A stretch of DNA of 44,449 nt, from contig NZ_LR698973.1 of assembly GCF_902381825.1 (NCBI RefSeq), forward strand, positions 99,947 through 144,395, in the 5' to 3' direction. This document shows, piece by piece, positions 1 through 9,068 of the stretch; within the stretch, counting starts at the first letter, position 1, and every line of letters begins with the position of its first letter. The position numbers and the translations under genes are program-made. The notes beneath the pieces were generated by a model. That model did not search any database. It was not told the origin of the DNA and saw nothing but the letters and a program-made list of their open reading frames with translations. The DNA comes from Pseudocoprococcus catus. Its GTDB lineage: Bacteria; Bacillota; Clostridia; Lachnospirales; Lachnospiraceae.

Positions 1-17
1 GATGAGAGGTTTGTTAT

Positions 18-887
18 ATGAATACAAAAAATAAAGCCATTGTGTGTATTTTGATTTCAGCATTTGGCTTTTCAATTATGAATTTATGCGTGAAGCTGTC
101 CGGTGATCTGCCGTCTATTGAAAAGAGCTTTTTTAGAAATCTTGTGGCAGCGATTATTGCGTTTATCTTATTATATAGAAGCAAAGCGGGTTTTTCCTGC
201 AAGAAAGAGAATCTGCCGGCATTGATTTTGCGCGCTGTACTTGGAACCATTGGTATTTTCTGTAACTTTTATGCATTGAGCCATATGGTGCTGTCGGATG
301 CTTCCATGTTGAACAAGTTATCACCTTTCTTTACACTGATCTTTTCCTACATCTTCCTGAAGGAAAAGTTATCACCCTTTCAGTGTATTGCCATTGTGAT
401 CGCTTTTATCGGCAGTTTGTTTATCATCAAGCCATCCTTTGATCTGACAGCCACATTTCCGGCGCTTTGCGGCTTCATCGGCGGTGTGTGTGCCGGCGGT
501 GCGTACACCTGTGTGCGGTATCTTGGTATTAAAGGTGAAAAAGGGCCCTTCATCGTGTTCTTTTTTTCGGCATTTTCATGCCTGGCGGCATTGCCGTACA
601 TGATCTTTTTCTTTGAACCGATGACATTGCAGCAGTTTCTGATTCTGATCGGTGCAGGCGCAGGTGCAGCCGTAGGTCAGTTTGGCATCACAGCCGCCTA
701 CAAGTATGCCCCGGCCAGAGAAATCTCCATCTATGATTATACATTGGTCATTTTCGCAGCCATCTGGAGTTTCCTGTTCTTCGGCGAATTGCCGGATTGG
801 CTCAGTATCCTTGGATATGTGTTGATCTTCGGTATGTCAGCATTAATGTTTTTGTATAATAACCGTCACGCGGAGTCTGCAAAATAA
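18..887 (+). CDS. DMT-family (EamA) transporter
   Basis: Predicted inner-membrane exporter of the drug/metabolite transporter superfamily; substrate unknown. The 289-residue length and about ten hydrophobic segments match the usual two-EamA-repeat fold. The first repeat begins at once (SAFGFSIMNLCVKLSG) and the second starts near residue 150 (GFIGGVCAGGAYTCVRYLG). The short basic tail (NNRHAESAK) is typical. ATG 18 is preceded by GAGAGG at about 5-9. Nothing upstream is visible, so its operon is unknown. Downstream is a gene-free stretch and then an unrelated AT-rich gene. The family call is firm; the substrate cannot be read from sequence. Confidence 0.87.
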   Translation: MNTKNKAIVCILISAFGFSIMNLCVKLSGDLPSIEKSFFRNLVAAIIAFILLYRSKAGFSCKKENLPALILRAVLGTIGIFCNFYALSHMVLSDASMLNKLSPFFTLIFSYIFLKEKLSPFQCIAIVIAFIGSLFIIKPSFDLTATFPALCGFIGGVCAGGAYTCVRYLGIKGEKGPFIVFFFSAFSCLAALPYMIFFFEPMTLQQFLILIGAGAGAAVGQFGITAAYKYAPAREISIYDYTLVIFAAIWSFLFFGELPDWLSILGYVLIFGMSALMFLYNNRHAESAK

Positions 888-1001
888 TTTAAAAATGTTG
901 TAACTGTTCTGAGCTAACATTCAAAATGCTACGCATTTCGTCGGTGTGACGTATCCGCCAAATAAAATTTCAAAAACAGTATTGACAGGTGCAGCATTTA
1001 A
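888..1001. other. AT-rich intergenic segment with nested hairpins
   Basis: About 100 nt without a gene. Outer arms ACTGTT (903-908) and AACAGT (975-980) enclose a tight hairpin AAATGC-tac-GCATTT (924-938) and a small GTC/GAC hairpin (about 941-951). There is no T-tract of terminator quality. It could be a degenerate dispersed repeat or a weak transcript end for the DMT gene; I cannot tell which. Confidence 0.35.
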
Positions 1002-1030
1002 TTGTGATTATGAATGAAATCGGGTATAAT
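1002..1030 (+). promoter_or_regulatory. Sigma-A-type promoter of the AAA-ATPase-like gene
   Basis: TTGTGA (1002-1007), a 17-nt spacer and a perfect TATAAT (1025-1030). It lies inside the longest reading frame opening at 989. This supports translation starting at ATG 1064, which has GGGAGGAA directly upstream, rather than at 989. Confidence 0.6.
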
Positions 1031-1063
1031 GAACGATATAAAAGAGTAACGGGAGGAATTTGC

Positions 1064-2263
1064 ATGGGTAGTTATTTGAATCCGGGGAATTTTTCATTTC
1101 GCGGAAGTCTGCGCTCTAAAATATATGTAGACAAAAGTAAGTTGATTGCAAAGACAAATGAAGTTCTTTGTACAGAACAGAAGTATATCTGTGTGAGCCG
1201 ACCGAGAAGATTTGGCAAATCAATGGCAGCCAATATGCTTGCTGCATATTATGACCGAAGCGAAAATACAGAAGATTTATTTCAAAATCTTGCAATCAGT
1301 AGAGAAAAATCATATGAGGAAAATCTGAATCAATATGATGTAATAAAAATCAATATGCAGGAATTTTTGAGTATGGCAGGGACAATAGAAAAAATGTTGG
1401 AAATGCTGAAAGATTATCTTGTTGTGGATTTTGAGGAAGCGTACCCTGAGGTGCGTTTTCGGGATAAGAATAACCTTATTCAGACTATGAAAGATGTATT
1501 TTCTTATACCAAATGCCCGTTTGTGATTCTGATTGATGAGTGGGATTGTCTGTTTAGGGAATATAAACAAGACAAAGAAGCACAGAAAAAGTATCTGGAT
1601 TTTTTGCGCGCATGGCTTAAAGACAAAGATTATATTGCAATGGCCTATATGACAGGAATTTTGCCAATCAAGAAATATGGCTCTCACTCTGCGCTGAATA
1701 TGTTTACCGAGTATTCGATGACAGATCCTGGGGAATTGGCGGAATATTTTGGTTTTACAGAGCTGGAAGTGTCAGCAATTTGTGAAAAATATGGGATGAG
1801 TTTTGAGGAAGCTAAGACCTGGTACGATGGCTATCAATTGGTTGCTCATCGGCAGTGGAAAGATGAATGTTATTCCATGTATAATCCTAAATCTGTTGTA
1901 GAAGCTATGCTGCGTCATAAGTTTGGAACATACTGGAATCAGACGGAAACATATGAGGCGTTAAAAATTTACATTCAGATGGATATGGATGGGTTAAAAG
2001 CTTCCGTAATTCGTATGCTGACAGGCGATTCAGTTTCGATTAATACCGGAACATTCAGTAATGACATGACTACATTTGCAACAAAAGATGATGTATTAAC
2101 ATTGCTGGTACATTTGGGGTATTTGACGTATAACAGTATAGATGGAACTGTGAGTATTCCAAATAAAGAAGTTTCACAGGAATATATCAATGCGATTAGT
2201 ACAATGAACTGGCACGGGGTAGCGGATTCGGTGGAGGCGTCTCGAAAATTGCTGGCCTTTTGA
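1064..2263 (+). CDS. AAA-ATPase-like protein lacking the C-terminal nuclease domain
   Basis: Belongs to the family with an N-terminal AAA-ATPase-like domain (PF09820 type), usually followed by a PD-(D/E)XK nuclease domain (DUF1703 type), common as multicopy accessory genes in gut Firmicutes and Bacteroidetes. Seen here: a modified Walker A (SRPRRFGKSM, about residues 44-53), a Walker B-like VILIDEWDCLF and the family's late motif near IPNKEV. The reading frame stops just after SRKLLAF, where relatives normally continue for about 130-150 residues into the nuclease. At 399 residues it is therefore truncated. Start ATG 1064 is chosen for GGGAGGAA at 1051-1057 and the promoter at 1002-1030. Base composition is more AT-rich than its neighbours, suggesting transfer. 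Probably a decaying accessory gene; cellular role unknown. Confidence 0.75.
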   Translation: MGSYLNPGNFSFRGSLRSKIYVDKSKLIAKTNEVLCTEQKYICVSRPRRFGKSMAANMLAAYYDRSENTEDLFQNLAISREKSYEENLNQYDVIKINMQEFLSMAGTIEKMLEMLKDYLVVDFEEAYPEVRFRDKNNLIQTMKDVFSYTKCPFVILIDEWDCLFREYKQDKEAQKKYLDFLRAWLKDKDYIAMAYMTGILPIKKYGSHSALNMFTEYSMTDPGELAEYFGFTELEVSAICEKYGMSFEEAKTWYDGYQLVAHRQWKDECYSMYNPKSVVEAMLRHKFGTYWNQTETYEALKIYIQMDMDGLKASVIRMLTGDSVSINTGTFSNDMTTFATKDDVLTLLVHLGYLTYNSIDGTVSIPNKEVSQEYINAISTMNWHGVADSVEASRKLLAF

Positions 2264-2440
2264 TCGATTGGTTTACCATAACAGCCGTTTTTTTATGTTT
2301 TTTTTAGAAAAAAGTGGCTCTCCCCTATTTACATATGCCCGGATGTATAATATACTTAAATCCATAAGCGCTTGAAAACAGGCCGACTCCGCACTTTGGA
2401 GGGACCGGTTTCGGGATAGATGAAGGAGGATATTAATATC
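2264..2440 (+). promoter_or_regulatory. tig leader with a candidate -10
   Basis: A 177-nt gap before tig. It has a perfect TATAAT at 2346-2351 without a good -35 at 17 nt, then AAGGAGG at 2423-2429, which fixes the tig start at 2441. At 2283-2316 an AGCC...GGCT inverted repeat containing T7 and A6 tracts could end transcription of the preceding gene. Confidence 0.4.
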
Positions 2441-3766
2441 ATGAGTGTACAGGTAGAGAAATTAGAACATAATATGGCGAAACTGACAATTACAGTTCCA
2501 GCTGAAACTTTCAATAAGGCGATTACACAGGCTTACAAGAAGATGAAGAACCAGATCTCCATTCCAGGTTTCAGAAAAGGTAAAGTGCCTCAGGCAATGG
2601 TAGAGAAGATGTACGGTGCAGGCATGTTCTATGAAGATGCTGCCAACATCGTTATTCCGGAAGAATATGACAAGGCACTTGCAGAAGTAAAGGATATCAA
2701 GATCACATCTCAGCCAGCCATCGATGTTACACAGATGGAAAAAGGCAAAGATTTCATCTTTACAGCAGAAGTTGCTACTAAACCAGAAGTTACACTTGGC
2801 CAGTACAAGGGTATCGAAGTACCTGAGAATAAGGTAGAAGTAACAGACGAAGAAATCGAAGCTGAACTGAAGAAAGTTCAGGAACAGAACGCAAGAGAGA
2901 TTACAGTTGACAGACCAGCTGAGAACGGCGATACAGTTGTTATCGACTTCGAAGGTTCTGTAGATGGTGAAGTATTCGAAGGCGGTACAGCTGAGAACCA
3001 TCCTCTGGTACTTGGTTCAGGTTCTTTCATCCCTGGATTCGAAGACCAGCTTGTTGGTGCGACAGCAGATTCTGATGTAGAAGTAAATGTAACATTCCCA
3101 GAAGATTATCAGGCTAAAGACCTTGCAGGCAAAGCTGCAGTATTCAAAGTAAAAGTTCATGAGATCAAGAAGAAAGAACTTCCGGAGATCAATGATGAAT
3201 TCGCTCAGGATGTATCTGAATTTGATACACTTGATGAATACAAAGAAGATGTAAAGAAAGGCATTGCAGAACAGAAAGAAAAAGCTGTACGTCAGGAGAA
3301 ACAGGAGAAGATTATCAGACAGATCGTAGAGAATGCTGAGATGGATATTCCGGATCCTATGGTAATTACTCAGACAAGACAGATGATGGATCAGTTTGCT
3401 CAGCAGATGCAGTCTAACGGTCTTTCTATGGCTCAGTACTATCAGTTTACAGGCCTGACACCGGACGGCCTTCTTGAACAGATGAAACCACAGGCTCAGA
3501 AGAACATTGAGAACAGACTTGTTCTTGAAGCAATTGCCGCAGCTGAAGGCATCACAGCAAGTGAAGAAGAAGTTGAGAAAGAATTTGCGAACATTGCTGA
3601 AAGATATGGTCTGACAGTAGACAAGGTTAAAGAAATCTTCGCTGACGAAGAAACAGAGAACATCAAGAGCGATATCGCTGCGCAGAAAGCACTTGACATG
3701 ATCACAGAGGCTGCTGTAGAAGTTCCTGTAACTGAAGTAGAAGCAACTGTAGAAGACGCAGAATAA
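2441..3766 (+). CDS. tig: Trigger factor (ribosome-associated chaperone, PPIase)
   Basis: ATP-independent chaperone that binds the ribosome exit tunnel and catalyses prolyl isomerisation on nascent chains. The ribosome-docking signature GFRKGKVP is at residues 43-50. An FKBP-type PPIase domain follows at about 155-245 (VVIDFEGSVDGEVFEGG, GSGSFIPGFEDQLVG). A long helical C-terminal substrate-binding domain ends in an acidic tail. The 441 residues are normal for Firmicutes. Start 2441 has AAGGAGG 11 nt upstream; the in-frame ATG 2420 lacks this. Codon choice is strongly biased, as expected for a highly expressed gene. clpP, clpX and lon follow, the classical protein quality-control neighbourhood. 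Confidence 0.97.
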   Translation: MSVQVEKLEHNMAKLTITVPAETFNKAITQAYKKMKNQISIPGFRKGKVPQAMVEKMYGAGMFYEDAANIVIPEEYDKALAEVKDIKITSQPAIDVTQMEKGKDFIFTAEVATKPEVTLGQYKGIEVPENKVEVTDEEIEAELKKVQEQNAREITVDRPAENGDTVVIDFEGSVDGEVFEGGTAENHPLVLGSGSFIPGFEDQLVGATADSDVEVNVTFPEDYQAKDLAGKAAVFKVKVHEIKKKELPEINDEFAQDVSEFDTLDEYKEDVKKGIAEQKEKAVRQEKQEKIIRQIVENAEMDIPDPMVITQTRQMMDQFAQQMQSNGLSMAQYYQFTGLTPDGLLEQMKPQAQKNIENRLVLEAIAAAEGITASEEEVEKEFANIAERYGLTVDKVKEIFADEETENIKSDIAAQKALDMITEAAVEVPVTEVEATVEDAE

Positions 3767-3782
3767 TCATAACGTAAGATAG

Positions 3783-3816
3783 CAGGGCTGCCGCAGAGAA
3801 GTTTGCCGCAGCCCTG
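3783..3816 (+). other. GC-rich hairpin after tig
   Basis: CAGGGCTGC (3783-3791) pairs perfectly with GCAGCCCTG (3808-3816). It lacks a T-tract, so it is unlikely to be a full terminator. It may protect or trim the tig 3' end while transcription continues into clpP. Confidence 0.5.
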
Positions 3817-3869
3817 TGGTGTTGAATCAGTCTAAACAGCGTTTTGACTGAGCAAAGTGCTGACATTGA

Positions 3870-3890
3870 CAGATATGCGGGGCATATCTG
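3870..3890 (+). promoter_or_regulatory. 9-bp inverted repeat in the clpP leader
   Basis: CAGATATGC (3870-3878) and GCATATCTG (3882-3890) form a perfect repeat with a 3-nt loop, ending 19 nt before the clpP ATG and just before its AGGAGG. TTGACAG flanks it at 3866-3872, and again at about 3893-3899. It could be an operator or an RNA hairpin near the ribosome-binding site. It does not match CIRCE or the tandem-heptad CtsR operator. Confidence 0.45.
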
Positions 3891-3909
3891 GTTTGACAGG
3901 AGGATAAGG

Positions 3910-4494
3910 ATGAGTTTAGTACCTACAGTCATTGAACAGTCAAGCAGAGGCGAACGTGCCTTTGATATTTATTCCAGACTTTTAAAAGACAGAATTATTT
4001 TCCTTGGAGAAGAAGTAACGGATGTATCCGCCAATCTGATTGTATCACAGCTCCTTTTCCTTGAATCTGAAGATCCGGGTAAGGATATTCAGATGTATAT
4101 TAACAGTCCCGGCGGTTCTGTATCCGCAGGTATGGCTATCTATGATACCATGCAGTTTATTAAATGCGATGTATCAACAATTTGTATGGGTATGGCTGCA
4201 AGTATGGGTGCCTTCCTGCTGGCAGGTGGTACACCGGGCAAGCGTCTGGCTCTGCCGCATTCAACCATCATGATCCATCAGCCATCAGGCGGTGCACAGG
4301 GACAGGCAACAGAGATTCAGATTGTTGCTGACCGTATCCAGTACACAAAGCGTATGCTGAATGAATTACTGGCTGCCAATACACATCAGCCACTGGAGAA
4401 GATTGCAGCAGATACAGAAAGAGACTATTACATGAGTGCAGAAGAGGCCAAGAATTATGGCCTGATTGATGCTGTAGTAACCAAGCGTGCATAG
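3910..4494 (+). CDS. clpP: ATP-dependent Clp protease proteolytic subunit
   Basis: Serine peptidase subunit forming the double-heptamer chamber that degrades proteins fed by ClpX and other Clp ATPases. The catalytic triad sits at canonical positions: Ser98 in [10 protein letters not shown], His123 in MIHQPSGG, Asp172 in ERDYYM. The 194 residues are typical. ATG 3910 is chosen over the upstream in-frame opening at 3844 because AGGAGG lies at about 3898-3903 and the protein then begins [20 protein letters not shown] as in orthologues. clpX follows 28 nt later and both are probably co-transcribed. Confidence 0.97.
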   Translation: MSLVPTVIEQSSRGERAFDIYSRLLKDRIIFLGEEVTDVSANLIVSQLLFLESEDPGKDIQMYINSPGGSVSAGMAIYDTMQFIKCDVSTICMGMAASMGAFLLAGGTPGKRLALPHSTIMIHQPSGGAQGQATEIQIVADRIQYTKRMLNELLAANTHQPLEKIAADTERDYYMSAEEAKNYGLIDAVVTKRA

Positions 4495-4522
4495 GCAAGT
4501 CTTGAAGTAAAAGAGGTAGTAT

Positions 4523-5821
4523 ATGGCAAGTCGTATTGATGACAAGAAGCAGCCAAGATGTTCTTTTTGTAATAAAACACAAGATCAGGTCCGTAAGCTT
4601 ATTGCAGGTCCGAATGCATTTATTTGTGATGAATGCGTAGATATCTGCATGGAGATCATCGAAGATGAGATGGAAGAGGATCAGAACGATGCGGACTTTA
4701 ACCTGCTGAAACCTGTTGAGATTAAGAATTTCCTTGATCAGTACGTTATCGGACAGGAACAGGCCAAGAAGGTTTTATCCGTCGCTGTTTATAATCATTA
4801 CAAGAGAATCGCATCCAACGCCGGCAATGATGTGGAATTGCAGAAGAGCAATATTATTATGGTAGGACCTACCGGTTCCGGCAAAACACTTTTGGCACAG
4901 ACACTGGCTAAGATTTTGAATGTACCATTTGCTATCGCAGATGCAACAGCTCTGACAGAAGCAGGTTATGTCGGTGAAGATGTGGAGAATATTCTGCTGA
5001 AACTGATTCAGGCAGCAGATTATGACATTGAGAAAGCCGAAAGAGGTATTATTTATATCGATGAGATCGACAAGATCACGAAGAAGTCCGAGAATGTCTC
5101 TATTACAAGAGATGTTTCCGGTGAAGGTGTTCAGCAGGCACTTTTGAAGATCCTGGAGGGTACAGTGGCATCTGTTCCGCCTCAGGGCGGCAGAAAGCAT
5201 CCGCATCAGGAATTTCTTCAGATTGATACAACGAACATTCTGTTTATCTGCGGCGGTGCTTTTGATGGCCTGGACAAGATTGTCGAATCAAGAACAGGCG
5301 GTCAGTCCATCGGATTTAATGCAGATATTCATGTGAAGGAAGAAGAGCAGAATGTCAGTGAGCTGATGAAACAGGCACTGCCTCAGGATTTTGTCAAATA
5401 TGGCCTGATCCCTGAGTTTGTAGGTCGTGTGCCTGTCAGTGTATCCCTTGATCTGCTGGATGAGGATGCCCTTGTTCGTGTTCTGACAGAACCGAAGAGT
5501 GCGATCATCAAGCAGTACAAGAAACTGTTCCAGCTGGATGGTGTGGATCTTGAGTTTGAAGATGAGGCTGTTCATGAAATTGCCCATCGCTCATTCATGA
5601 GAAATACCGGTGCCAGAGGATTACGTTCCATTGTTGAGAATGTTTTGATGGATACAATGTTTACACTGCCGTCAGACGAAACAGTTGAGAAGTGTATTAT
5701 CACCAAAGCTGTTGTTGATGGACAGGCAGCTCCAGAGCTGGTTCACGGTGAGCCGCAGCTCCCATCTAAGAAGGGACAGACGAAGAAGTCATCCCGCAAG
5801 AACAGCGGAGAAATCGCATAG
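4523..5821 (+). CDS. clpX: ATP-dependent Clp protease ATP-binding subunit ClpX
   Basis: AAA+ unfoldase that recognises tagged substrates and threads them into ClpP. The N-terminal zinc-binding domain has Cys13, Cys16, Cys35 and Cys38. Walker A GPTGSGKT is at residues 115-122, followed by [10 protein letters not shown] as Walker B. The ClpP-docking IGF tripeptide is visible in [11 protein letters not shown]. The 432 residues are normal, with a Lys/Ser-rich tail after the AAA+ core. It lies 28 nt after clpP and is followed by a strong terminator, so it closes this operon. Confidence 0.97.
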   Translation: MASRIDDKKQPRCSFCNKTQDQVRKLIAGPNAFICDECVDICMEIIEDEMEEDQNDADFNLLKPVEIKNFLDQYVIGQEQAKKVLSVAVYNHYKRIASNAGNDVELQKSNIIMVGPTGSGKTLLAQTLAKILNVPFAIADATALTEAGYVGEDVENILLKLIQAADYDIEKAERGIIYIDEIDKITKKSENVSITRDVSGEGVQQALLKILEGTVASVPPQGGRKHPHQEFLQIDTTNILFICGGAFDGLDKIVESRTGGQSIGFNADIHVKEEEQNVSELMKQALPQDFVKYGLIPEFVGRVPVSVSLDLLDEDALVRVLTEPKSAIIKQYKKLFQLDGVDLEFEDEAVHEIAHRSFMRNTGARGLRSIVENVLMDTMFTLPSDETVEKCIITKAVVDGQAAPELVHGEPQLPSKKGQTKKSSRKNSGEIA

Positions 5822-5828
5822 GATTCAC

Positions 5829-5863
5829 AAGGCTGCCGGTTGAAATGATACGGCAGCCTTTTT
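5829..5863 (+). terminator. Intrinsic terminator after clpX
   Basis: AAGGCTGCCG (5829-5838) pairs with CGGCAGCCTT (5851-5860) around a 12-nt loop, followed by TTT. It ends the tig/clpPX transcription unit and separates it from lon. Confidence 0.85.
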
Positions 5864-5955
5864 ATGATAGAATTTGGAAAAATTTAGGGCCAGATACAGA
5901 AAACAGACAAATGAAATAGATCAAGCAACCAATGATAAGAAGGTGAACAAAAGAG

Positions 5956-8295
5956 ATGAGTGATATTAACTGCAGAATGCCGGCAGTGGCATTGAGAGGA
6001 CTTGTATGTCTGCCGGATATGATCCTGCATTTTGATGTAAGCCGCAAGAAGTCTATTGCTGCATTGGAAGCAGCCATGGTCAAAGACCAGATGGTTTTTC
6101 TTGTGGCACAGAAAGATCCGGATGAGGAAGATCCGAAACAGGAAGACCTTTATACGGCAGGTGCTATGGCGAAGGTGAAACAGATCGTCAAGATGCCTGA
6201 GAATATGGTCCGTGTTGTGGCAGAGGGCAAATTCAGGGCAGAACTGGACGAGATGATTTCGGTGTCTCCCTATTTGCTGACGGATGTCATTATTCATGAC
6301 AGAGAAGAAAAGGTGGAGAATGAGAGCGAGGCAGAGGCTATGCGCCGTGTCCTTGAGGAAATCGTTCAGAAATTTATCGATGCCGGTGCCAAGTTTGGTC
6401 CGGAGATCACAAGACAGATGGAACAGGCAGAGGATATTGTTAAACTGACGAATCAGCTCTGTGCCAACATGCCGATGCGTTGGCAGGATAGACAGACATT
6501 GGCAGAGAAGATGGATTTTCGTGAGCGGTATGAAGAATTATGCCGTATCATGGAGAAGGAATACGATGTTCTTCTGATCAACCAGGATATTCAGAACAAG
6601 GTCAAGAGCCGTCTTGAGAAGAATCAGCGGGATTATGTGCTGCGTGAGCAGATGAAGCTGATCCGTGAAGAACTGGGCGATGACATGCAGTCTGAAATCG
6701 ATGAGTATGAGAAGAAACTGGAAGAACTGAAGGCACCGGATGTTGTAAAAGAGAAGCTTGAGAAGGAAATTTCACGCTTTAAGGCATCCGCAGGCAATTC
6801 AGCGGAGACAGGTGTTCTCAGAACCTATATTGATACATTGTTTGAAATGCCATGGAGCAAGACAAGCCGTGATAACAAGAATATTGACAAAGCAGCGAAG
6901 ATTTTGCGAGAGGATCATTATGGACTGGAAAAGGTCAAAGAGAGAATTCTCGAATTCCTTTCCGTCAGATTACTGACGAAAAAGGGAGACAGCCCGATCC
7001 TTTGTCTGGTGGGCCCGCCGGGAACAGGTAAGACATCCATTGCACGTTCTATTGCGAGAGCTTTGAACAAGAAATATGTCCGCATCAGTCTTGGCGGTGT
7101 TCATGATGAAGCAGAGATCCGAGGACACCGAAGAACCTATATCGGTGCCATGCCGGGACGTATTGCGTCCGGACTTTCTCATGCTGGTGTAAAAAATCCA
7201 GTCATGCTTTTGGATGAGATTGACAAAGTCAGCACAGACTATAAAGGGGATACATTTTCCGCACTGCTGGAAGTGTTGGATTCTGAGCAGAACAGCAAGT
7301 TCAGAGACAATTATCTGGAACTTCCACTGGATCTTTCTGATGTGCTGTTTATCGCAACAGCCAATAGTTTGTCCACCATTCCGCGTCCGCTGTTAGACCG
7401 TATGGAGATCATCGAGATCAATACGTATACACAGAATGAGAAGCTTCATATTGCCAAAGAGCACCTGATCGAGAAGCAGATGAAAGCCAACGGCATCAAG
7501 GCGAAACAGCTGACGATCAGCGATAAGGCCATTGAAGATATCATTCTCTACTATACCCGTGAGTCCGGCGTCCGTGGTCTGGAACGCTGTCTGGGCGATA
7601 TCTGCCGAAAGACAGCACGCATGATCCTGCAGGACGGCAAGAAGAATGTCAAAGTGACAGAGAAGAACTTGGAACATTTCCTTGGCACGAAGAAATATGA
7701 TTATGAGATGGCCAATGCGAAGAATGAGATTGGCATCGTCCGGGGGCTGGCATGGACCAGTGTAGGCGGTGATACCCTTTCTATCGAGGTCAATGTAATG
7801 CCGGGCAAAGGCAAGTTTGAACTGACCGGACATCTGGGGGATGTCATGAAGGAATCGGCCATGGCAGCCATCAGCTATATTCGTTCTGTCAGCGACCAGT
7901 TCAATATTGACAGGGAATTTTTTGAGAAAAATGACATTCATATCCACATTCCTGAAGGGGCTGTTCCAAAGGATGGTCCTTCAGCAGGCGTGACCATGGC
8001 AACAGCGATGCTTTCTGCCATTACAGGTACTCCGGTTCGTGCAGATGTGGCAATGACAGGTGAGATTACCTTGAGAGGCCGTGTGCTTCCAATCGGCGGT
8101 CTTCGTGAGAAGTCCATTGCGGCTAAGGTGGCAGGTATTCACACAGTGATCGTACCGGAGAAAAACCGCAGAGATATCAGAGAACTGGACAAAGAGATCA
8201 CGAAAGATATGAAGTTTGTTTATGCATCCACAATGGCAGATATTCTTCCGGTGGCGCTGGAGAGTATGCCGAAGGCACAGGCAGCAAACAGTTAA
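5956..8295 (+). CDS. lon: ATP-dependent protease Lon (LonA)
   Basis: Cytosolic AAA+ serine protease that degrades misfolded and regulatory proteins. The LON substrate-binding domain (about residues 8-200) starts [21 protein letters not shown] coiled region precedes Walker A GPPGTGKT at 353-360 and Walker [11 protein letters not shown]. The C-terminal protease domain carries the catalytic dyad Ser676 (PKDGPSAGV) and Lys719 (LREKSIAAK). The 779 residues are full length. ATG 5956 follows AAGAAGGTG in the leader. engB follows 21 nt later, an arrangement conserved in Bacilli and Clostridia. Confidence 0.97.
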   Translation: MSDINCRMPAVALRGLVCLPDMILHFDVSRKKSIAALEAAMVKDQMVFLVAQKDPDEEDPKQEDLYTAGAMAKVKQIVKMPENMVRVVAEGKFRAELDEMISVSPYLLTDVIIHDREEKVENESEAEAMRRVLEEIVQKFIDAGAKFGPEITRQMEQAEDIVKLTNQLCANMPMRWQDRQTLAEKMDFRERYEELCRIMEKEYDVLLINQDIQNKVKSRLEKNQRDYVLREQMKLIREELGDDMQSEIDEYEKKLEELKAPDVVKEKLEKEISRFKASAGNSAETGVLRTYIDTLFEMPWSKTSRDNKNIDKAAKILREDHYGLEKVKERILEFLSVRLLTKKGDSPILCLVGPPGTGKTSIARSIARALNKKYVRISLGGVHDEAEIRGHRRTYIGAMPGRIASGLSHAGVKNPVMLLDEIDKVSTDYKGDTFSALLEVLDSEQNSKFRDNYLELPLDLSDVLFIATANSLSTIPRPLLDRMEIIEINTYTQNEKLHIAKEHLIEKQMKANGIKAKQLTISDKAIEDIILYYTRESGVRGLERCLGDICRKTARMILQDGKKNVKVTEKNLEHFLGTKKYDYEMANAKNEIGIVRGLAWTSVGGDTLSIEVNVMPGKGKFELTGHLGDVMKESAMAAISYIRSVSDQFNIDREFFEKNDIHIHIPEGAVPKDGPSAGVTMATAMLSAITGTPVRADVAMTGEITLRGRVLPIGGLREKSIAAKVAGIHTVIVPEKNRRDIRELDKEITKDMKFVYASTMADILPVALESMPKAQAANS

Positions 8296-8316
8296 GGTTT
8301 TGGCAGGAGAAGAAGA

Positions 8317-8931
8317 ATGGTTATAAAGAATGTAAATCTGGAAACAGTATGCGGTATTACAAGTACGCTACCGGAGAACCAGCATCCTGAGGTTGCTTTT
8401 TCCGGTAAGTCCAATGTAGGCAAATCCTCACTGATCAACGGTCTGATGAACAGAAAAGCCTATGCAAGAGTTTCCCAGCAGCCGGGCAAGACCCAGACCA
8501 TCAACTATTACAATGTGAATGATGAGATTTATATTGTCGATCTTCCGGGTTATGGTTTTGCCAATGTTTCACAAGCTGTCAAGGCAAAATGGGGCAAGAT
8601 GATCGAGAATTATCTCCGAAAATCCAGACAGCTCCGCATGGTCTTTCTGTTAGTGGATATCCGTCATGAACCGTCAGCCAATGATAAGCATATGTACAGT
8701 TGGATTATTGAAAACGGCTTTTATCCGGCGATTATCGCCACAAAGCTGGACAAGATCAAGCGAAGCCAGGTTCAGAAGCAGCTGAAGCTGATACGTGAAG
8801 GGCTGAATGTAGCAGAAGGCACACCGATTGTTCCGTATTCTGCGGTGACAAAGCAGGGTCGTGATGAGATATGGGAACTCATCGAAACTTATGCGATGAC
8901 GCCTGAGGAAACACTGAATGAGGATGAGTAA
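8317..8931 (+). CDS. engB: Ribosome biogenesis GTP-binding protein EngB (YsxC/YihA)
   Basis: TrmE-Era-EngA-EngB-Septin class GTPase required for assembly of the 50S subunit. G1 is GKSNVGKSSL (about residues 30-39), G3 is the DLPGYGFA motif, and G4 is TKLDKIK. The 204 residues match the family. ATG 8317 is preceded by GCAGGAGAAGAAG. It is probably co-transcribed with lon. The C-terminal EEW-like segment (REGLNVAEGTPIVPYSAVTKQGRDEI, given here only as the SAVTKQG motif) is the usual G5 region. Confidence 0.95.
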   Translation: MVIKNVNLETVCGITSTLPENQHPEVAFSGKSNVGKSSLINGLMNRKAYARVSQQPGKTQTINYYNVNDEIYIVDLPGYGFANVSQAVKAKWGKMIENYLRKSRQLRMVFLLVDIRHEPSANDKHMYSWIIENGFYPAIIATKLDKIKRSQVQKQLKLIREGLNVAEGTPIVPYSAVTKQGRDEIWELIETYAMTPEETLNEDE

Positions 8932-8958
8932 AGGTTATGTTGATGCATGATTGCCGAA

Positions 8959-8988
8959 TTGACCGTTACTTTTTAGACAACTTATAAT
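8959..8988 (+). promoter_or_regulatory. Promoter before the MBL-fold gene
   Basis: TTGACC (8959-8964), an 18-nt spacer and TATAAT (8983-8988). It would give a leader of roughly 75 nt ahead of the metallo-beta-lactamase gene. A second TATAAT lies at 9038-9043 within an inverted repeat. Confidence 0.6.
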
Positions 8989-9031
8989 AAGTGTATTAAA
9001 TATTACAAATAATGTGGCATAGTCTCCCTGT

Positions 9032-9053
9032 CTTTGGTATAATATTACCAAAG
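9032..9053 (+). promoter_or_regulatory. 8-bp inverted repeat over a second -10
   Basis: CTTTGGTA (9032-9039) and TACCAAAG (9046-9053) are perfect arms around TAATAT, enclosing the TATAAT at 9038-9043. The arms end directly before the GAAGGGGGG ribosome-binding site. This arrangement suits a repressor operator, or an RNA hairpin if transcription starts at the upstream promoter. Confidence 0.45.
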
Positions 9054-9068
9054 AAGGGGGGCTTTTTT

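Noticed and set aside
3843..3899. CtsR operator upstream of clpP
   Set aside because: The TTGAC-containing motifs are 20-27 nt apart rather than tandem heptads with a 3-nt gap, so they do not match the CtsR consensus.
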